Of a stretch of DNA of 64,000 bases, positions 60,968 to 64,000 are shown piece after piece. The DNA is taken from positions 1,441,001 to 1,505,000 of the forward strand of contig NZ_CP136758.1 of assembly GCF_032930845.1 (NCBI RefSeq), given 5' to 3'. The DNA is from Parvularcula sp. LCG005 (GTDB taxonomy: Bacteria; Pseudomonadota; Alphaproteobacteria; Caulobacterales; Parvularculaceae). A program made the position numbers and the translations under genes. Each line of letters opens with the position of its first letter. Position 1 is the stretch's first letter. The notes beneath the pieces are model-generated. The model did not search any database. It was given only the letters and a program-made list of their open reading frames with translations, and had not been told where the DNA came from.

Positions 60968-62509
60968 TTAGCGCCGTTTCATGCCGCCAAGAATACCGCG
61001 CATCAATTCGCGGACAAGCGTCCGTGTCCCGGTACGGATGGCCTGATTGAGAGCCTTTTCCTGCGTCGTCATGCGCGTTGATGATCGCCGCCGCGGCGTG
61101 GATGCAGGTCGGGATTGCCGTTCGCGCTCACTCGCTCGCGCGGCGGCTTCGCGTTCGGCGATCTGCTCCTCACGGGCTCTCTTGGCCTCCGCTTCTTCGT
61201 CGGCCTGAGCGGCCTTGGCCGCCTTGTCCGCACGGTCGAGAAGAATTTCGTAAGCTGACACGCGGTCGACGGTCGTGTCGTATTTCTCGCCCATCAGACT
61301 TTCAGCCATCAGAAACTGACGCTCTTCTGGCGTCAGGGGGCCCATACGGGATGCTGGCGGACGGATCATCGTCTGCTGCACAAAATCCGGCACGCCTTTT
61401 TTCAGCAGTGTGCTGACCAAAGCTTCACCCACCCCAAGCTGAGTGACCACCTCCGCAGCGTTGAAGCCTGGGTTGGCGCGAAACGTGTCCGCAGCGGTCT
61501 TCACGACACGCTGTTCCTTAGGTGTATAGGCGCGCAGGGCGTGCAGGACGCGATTGCCCAGCTGACTGGATACACTGTCCGGAATATCCATCGGATTCTG
61601 ACTGGCAAAATAGATGCCGACGCCTTTCGACCTGATCAGCCGAACGACCTGCTCGATTCGCTCAAGCAGCGCTGACGGTGCGTCGTCAAAGAGGAGGTGA
61701 GCCTCGTCAAAGAAGAATACCAGCACCGGCTTTTCCGGATCACCAATCTCGGGCAGTTCTTCAAACAGTTCTGACAGCAGCCACAGGAGGAAGGTGGCGT
61801 AGAGCTTTGGCGTCATCATCAGGCGGTCCGCCGCCAGTATGTTGATGATGCCACGCCCATCATCGGCGCACTTCAGAAAATCCTGCAGGTCGAGTTTCGG
61901 CTCGCCAAAAAACTGCTCCGCCCCCTGATCTTCAAGCTGCAGAAGCTTGCGCTGGATGGCTGCGATAGAGGCAGGCGCGACATTGCCGTAGGTCAATGAC
62001 AGTTCCTTGCGCCGCCCACCAATATCAACGAGCAGGGCGCGGAGGTCCTTCAGGTCCAGAAGCGGCAGGCCTTCCTCGTCCGCGACCCGAAAGGCGAGGG
62101 TCAGAACGCCCTCCTGAGTGTCATTAAGATCGAGGAGCCGGCCGAGAAGAAGCGGCCCCATCTCAGTGACGGTGGCGCGAATGGGATGACCTTTCTCGCC
62201 GTGGAGGTCCCAGAACGTGACGGGCATGGCTTCGCCGCTGTAACCGTCTAGGCCAATTTTCTCGGCCCGCTCTGTCAGAAAACTCTTGTCTGCCCCCCGG
62301 GTGGCAAGCCCCGCCAGATCACCTTTCACATCAGCGACGAAGCACGGCACACCCTCCCGGGAGAACGCTTCGGCCATGATCTGCAGGGTGACCGTTTTTC
62401 CCGTCCCCGTGGCCCCGGCGATGAGACCGTGGCGGTTGGCGTATTTGAGGGCCAGCGTCACCGGTCGGTCACTTGCGCCCAGAAAAATGCTCAGATCTTC
62501 ATCAGCCAT
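60968..62509 (-). CDS. HerA-like ATPase (DUF853 / YjgR)
   Basis: This 513-residue protein belongs to the FtsK/HerA family through the DUF853 (YjgR) domain. Walker A is GLIAGATGTGKTVTL, Walker B is VLVFFFDEAHLL, and an Arg-rich sensor segment (RLIRSKGVGIYFASQNP) follows. The C-terminal ~90 residues are charged and helical with many Arg, Glu and Ala. Members are thought to form hexameric DNA-pumping ATPases, but their function is unclear. GGAGAAG lies upstream of the ATG. It converges on gmk and is divergent from the HPt gene. Confidence 0.9.
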   Translation of the reverse strand: MADEDLSIFLGASDRPVTLALKYANRHGLIAGATGTGKTVTLQIMAEAFSREGVPCFVADVKGDLAGLATRGADKSFLTERAEKIGLDGYSGEAMPVTFWDLHGEKGHPIRATVTEMGPLLLGRLLDLNDTQEGVLTLAFRVADEEGLPLLDLKDLRALLVDIGGRRKELSLTYGNVAPASIAAIQRKLLQLEDQGAEQFFGEPKLDLQDFLKCADDGRGIINILAADRLMMTPKLYATFLLWLLSELFEELPEIGDPEKPVLVFFFDEAHLLFDDAPSALLERIEQVVRLIRSKGVGIYFASQNPMDIPDSVSSQLGNRVLHALRAYTPKEQRVVKTAADTFRANPGFNAAEVVTQLGVGEALVSTLLKKGVPDFVQQTMIRPPASRMGPLTPEERQFLMAESLMGEKYDTTVDRVSAYEILLDRADKAAKAAQADEEAEAKRAREEQIAEREAAARASERERQSRPASTPRRRSSTRMTTQEKALNQAIRTGTRTLVRELMRGILGGMKRR

Positions 62510-62647
62510 CGATGGACTTCTCCAATGCGTCTCCGTGAGACGTTGAACGAGCCGTTGTCACAGGAGGCGTCGGCTAATCGCAATGATCTTTTAACAAAGA
62601 TTCGTAAAACATGACGAACCGGCACGCAAAAAGGATGCCCCGTAGAT

Positions 62648-62989
62648 ATGGCAAAGACGTCGCTTATCGATCTTGATCATCTGGACCGCTATGTGGCGGG
62701 CGACCGTTCGCTTCGCGACGAAATTCTTTCCATTTTTGAAGAGCAGGCCGAGATGTGGACGCGAATGCTTGATCCGCGTGCCGAAGATAGCGCCTGGAAG
62801 GATGCTGCGCACGCCTTGAAGGGCGCCTCGCGCGGCGTTGGCGCGTGGCAGATTGGCGATATTTGCGAGCATGCGGAAACGCTCGTCGGCTCGACCGCCG
62901 ACTCGGCGATGCGTGTCGACGCGGTAGACGAACTGCGCAATGTGGTCCGCAATACGGTGGCAGAGGTTCGTCGCCTGCGCGAACTCTAA
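62648..62989 (+). CDS. HPt-domain phosphotransfer protein
   Basis: This 113-residue protein is a single histidine phosphotransfer domain. The active His55 is in [14 protein letters not shown], matching the HxLKGxS consensus, within a four-helix bundle pattern. It could relay phosphate between a kinase/receiver and another receiver; stand-alone receivers are encoded at 3861 and 4319, but they are 57 kb away and pairing is only a guess. AGGA lies 12 bases before the ATG. It overlaps the convergent fni gene by four bases. Confidence 0.85.
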   Translation: MAKTSLIDLDHLDRYVAGDRSLRDEILSIFEEQAEMWTRMLDPRAEDSAWKDAAHALKGASRGVGAWQIGDICEHAETLVGSTADSAMRVDAVDELRNVVRNTVAEVRRLREL

Positions 62990-64000
62990 AGCTCAACCAG
63001 CTCTGCTGATCTGAGGGCAGCAAGGTTTGCGCTGCCCGTGCAGAAACACGCAATCTTCAACGTTTCTATCACCGTTTCGAAGTGCTCGATCACCGCCTCA
63101 GTGCTCGTGATCGCGGCCTCCAGCGTGCCTGCTGCCTGTCCGACGATATCGGCCCCCAAGCGGATGGCCTTCGCGGCATCGACACCATTCCTGATCCCGC
63201 CCGAGGCAATGATCGTGGCATGCGACGCGGCCTTGCGAGCCGCCTGAACCGCAATCGCCGTCGGTACGCCCCATTCGGTAAAGGCACTGGCGATCTTGCG
63301 CATGCGCTCGTCGGGATGTCTGGCCCCCTCAACCCGGGCCCAATTGGTCCCCCCGGCACCGGCCACGTCGATGACCACGACGCCGATATCCGTCAGTTCC
63401 CGGACCACTGGCGCTGACAGGCCAAATCCCACTTCTTTCACTGCAACTGGCACATCCGACGCCACGAGGCGAGCGATACCTTCAAGAACACCGCGCCACG
63501 CCGTATCGCCGCCTTTCTGCACCGCCTCCTGCAGAGGGTTGAGATGGACGAACAAGCCATCGGCATCGATCATATCGATCGCGGCACGCGCGCGGTCGAC
63601 GCCGTCCCGGTCAAGCAGTTGAGCTGCGCCGATATTGCCGATCAGCGGCACGTCGGGCGCCATCCGCCGCAATTCACCGGACAGGCCTCCGGCGCCCTGC
63701 TGTTCAAGGGCAATCCTCTGAGACCCGATGGCAAGCGCGATGCCCAGCGCATTCGCAGCCTCGGCAAGGTGCCTATTGATGGCTTCGGCCCGGTCAACGC
63801 CGCCTGTCATTGAACTGATCAGGAAGGGTGCCCGCAATTGCCGGCCGAAAAGCCTGGCTGAGAGATCCACGGCGGACAGGTCCAGCTCGGGCAGGGCGTT
63901 ATGGGCAAGTTGTACGCGTTCGAACCCGGTGGACAGCCGGCCGAAGCCAACATCCCCGTTCAGGACGATATCGATATGGTCGGCCTTGCGACGTGCAATA
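62986..64000 (-). CDS. fni: Type 2 isopentenyl-diphosphate isomerase (5' end missing)
   Basis: This FMN-dependent TIM-barrel enzyme interconverts isopentenyl and dimethylallyl diphosphate. It runs off the window end with about 338 residues visible, beginning [19 protein letters not shown] and followed by [13 protein letters not shown], so only a few N-terminal codons are missing. FMN-binding segments [28 protein letters not shown] and [15 protein letters not shown] are present, with catalytic-site segments [10 protein letters not shown]. It probably serves carotenoid or isoprenoid synthesis. The 3' end overlaps the HPt gene. Confidence 0.95.
   Translation of the reverse strand, partial: IARRKADHIDIVLNGDVGFGRLSTGFERVQLAHNALPELDLSAVDLSARLFGRQLRAPFLISSMTGGVDRAEAINRHLAEAANALGIALAIGSQRIALEQQGAGGLSGELRRMAPDVPLIGNIGAAQLLDRDGVDRARAAIDMIDADGLFVHLNPLQEAVQKGGDTAWRGVLEGIARLVASDVPVAVKEVGFGLSAPVVRELTDIGVVVIDVAGAGGTNWARVEGARHPDERMRKIASAFTEWGVPTAIAVQAARKAASHATIIASGGIRNGVDAAKAIRLGADIVGQAAGTLEAAITSTEAVIEHFETVIETLKIACFCTGSANLAALRSAELVEL

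Overview
The window is a chromosomal segment from a high-GC, Gram-negative alphaproteobacterium. A Caulobacterales/Parvularculales-type marine relative (Hyphomonadaceae, Maricaulaceae or Parvularculaceae) fits best. This rests on gene families that are typical of Alphaproteobacteria (DUF2093, TIGR02301, a GyrA with an acidic N-terminus, the carboxynorspermidine polyamine pathway, a large TonB-dependent receptor) and is an inference, not a database result. The content is mostly housekeeping. I see no CRISPR array, prophage, insertion sequence or replication origin. One tRNA (Ala, anticodon GGC) is present.

Layout. 1-3486: start of a divergent lipoprotein gene, then gyrA and coaD. 3861-6644: a signalling operon of two stand-alone receivers, a MetOD1-like protein and a soluble histidine kinase. 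6838-9350: an exported and a cytosolic cyclophilin, then an old-yellow-enzyme gene whose Shine-Dalgarno lies inside a perfect 13-bp hairpin. 9386-10909 (minus): three overlapping pterin genes (FolM-like, FolB/FolX-like, and a PTPS/QueD homologue lacking catalytic residues). 10997-13654: topA. 14121-17302: msrA, nrdB behind two NrdR-box-like sites, and an AT-rich orphan gene preceded by a 25-codon leader ORF. 17303-24787: envelope proteins, a beta-lactamase-fold hydrolase, a DUF559 gene, an ABC exporter, DUF2093 and an M23 peptidase. 24840-30587: dihydroorotase, TIGR02301, Nudix, an SRAP paralogue without its key residues, an aldo/keto reductase, a patatin and 3-hydroxybutyrate dehydrogenase. 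31217-35933: hisS, carboxynorspermidine synthase/decarboxylase and a coiled-coil membrane protein. 35957-40706: typA and a TonB receptor with a Pro/Gly/Arg-rich insert. 40986-48302: SemiSWEET, M20 peptidase, tRNA-Ala, GH3 glucosidase, ABC exporter and a GH75-like lipoprotein. 48372-60960: fatty-acid genes fabD-fabG and acpP-fabF-mltG, split by 6.6 kb that holds a cation antiporter, the two glutathione-dependent formaldehyde-detoxification genes and a triply broken DUF1593-like pseudogene, followed by yicC and gmk. 60968-64000: a HerA-like ATPase, an HPt protein and a type 2 IPP isomerase running off the end.

How the genes work together. The four signalling genes form a self-contained phosphorelay candidate. 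The pterin trio probably makes or salvages a reduced pterin such as tetrahydromonapterin. fghA and the class III alcohol dehydrogenase complete formaldehyde oxidation to formate. fabD, fabG, acpP and fabF form the elongation core. The synthase/decarboxylase pair makes spermidine-type polyamines. Several start codons sit in or next to perfect hairpins, which are the most notable non-coding signals.
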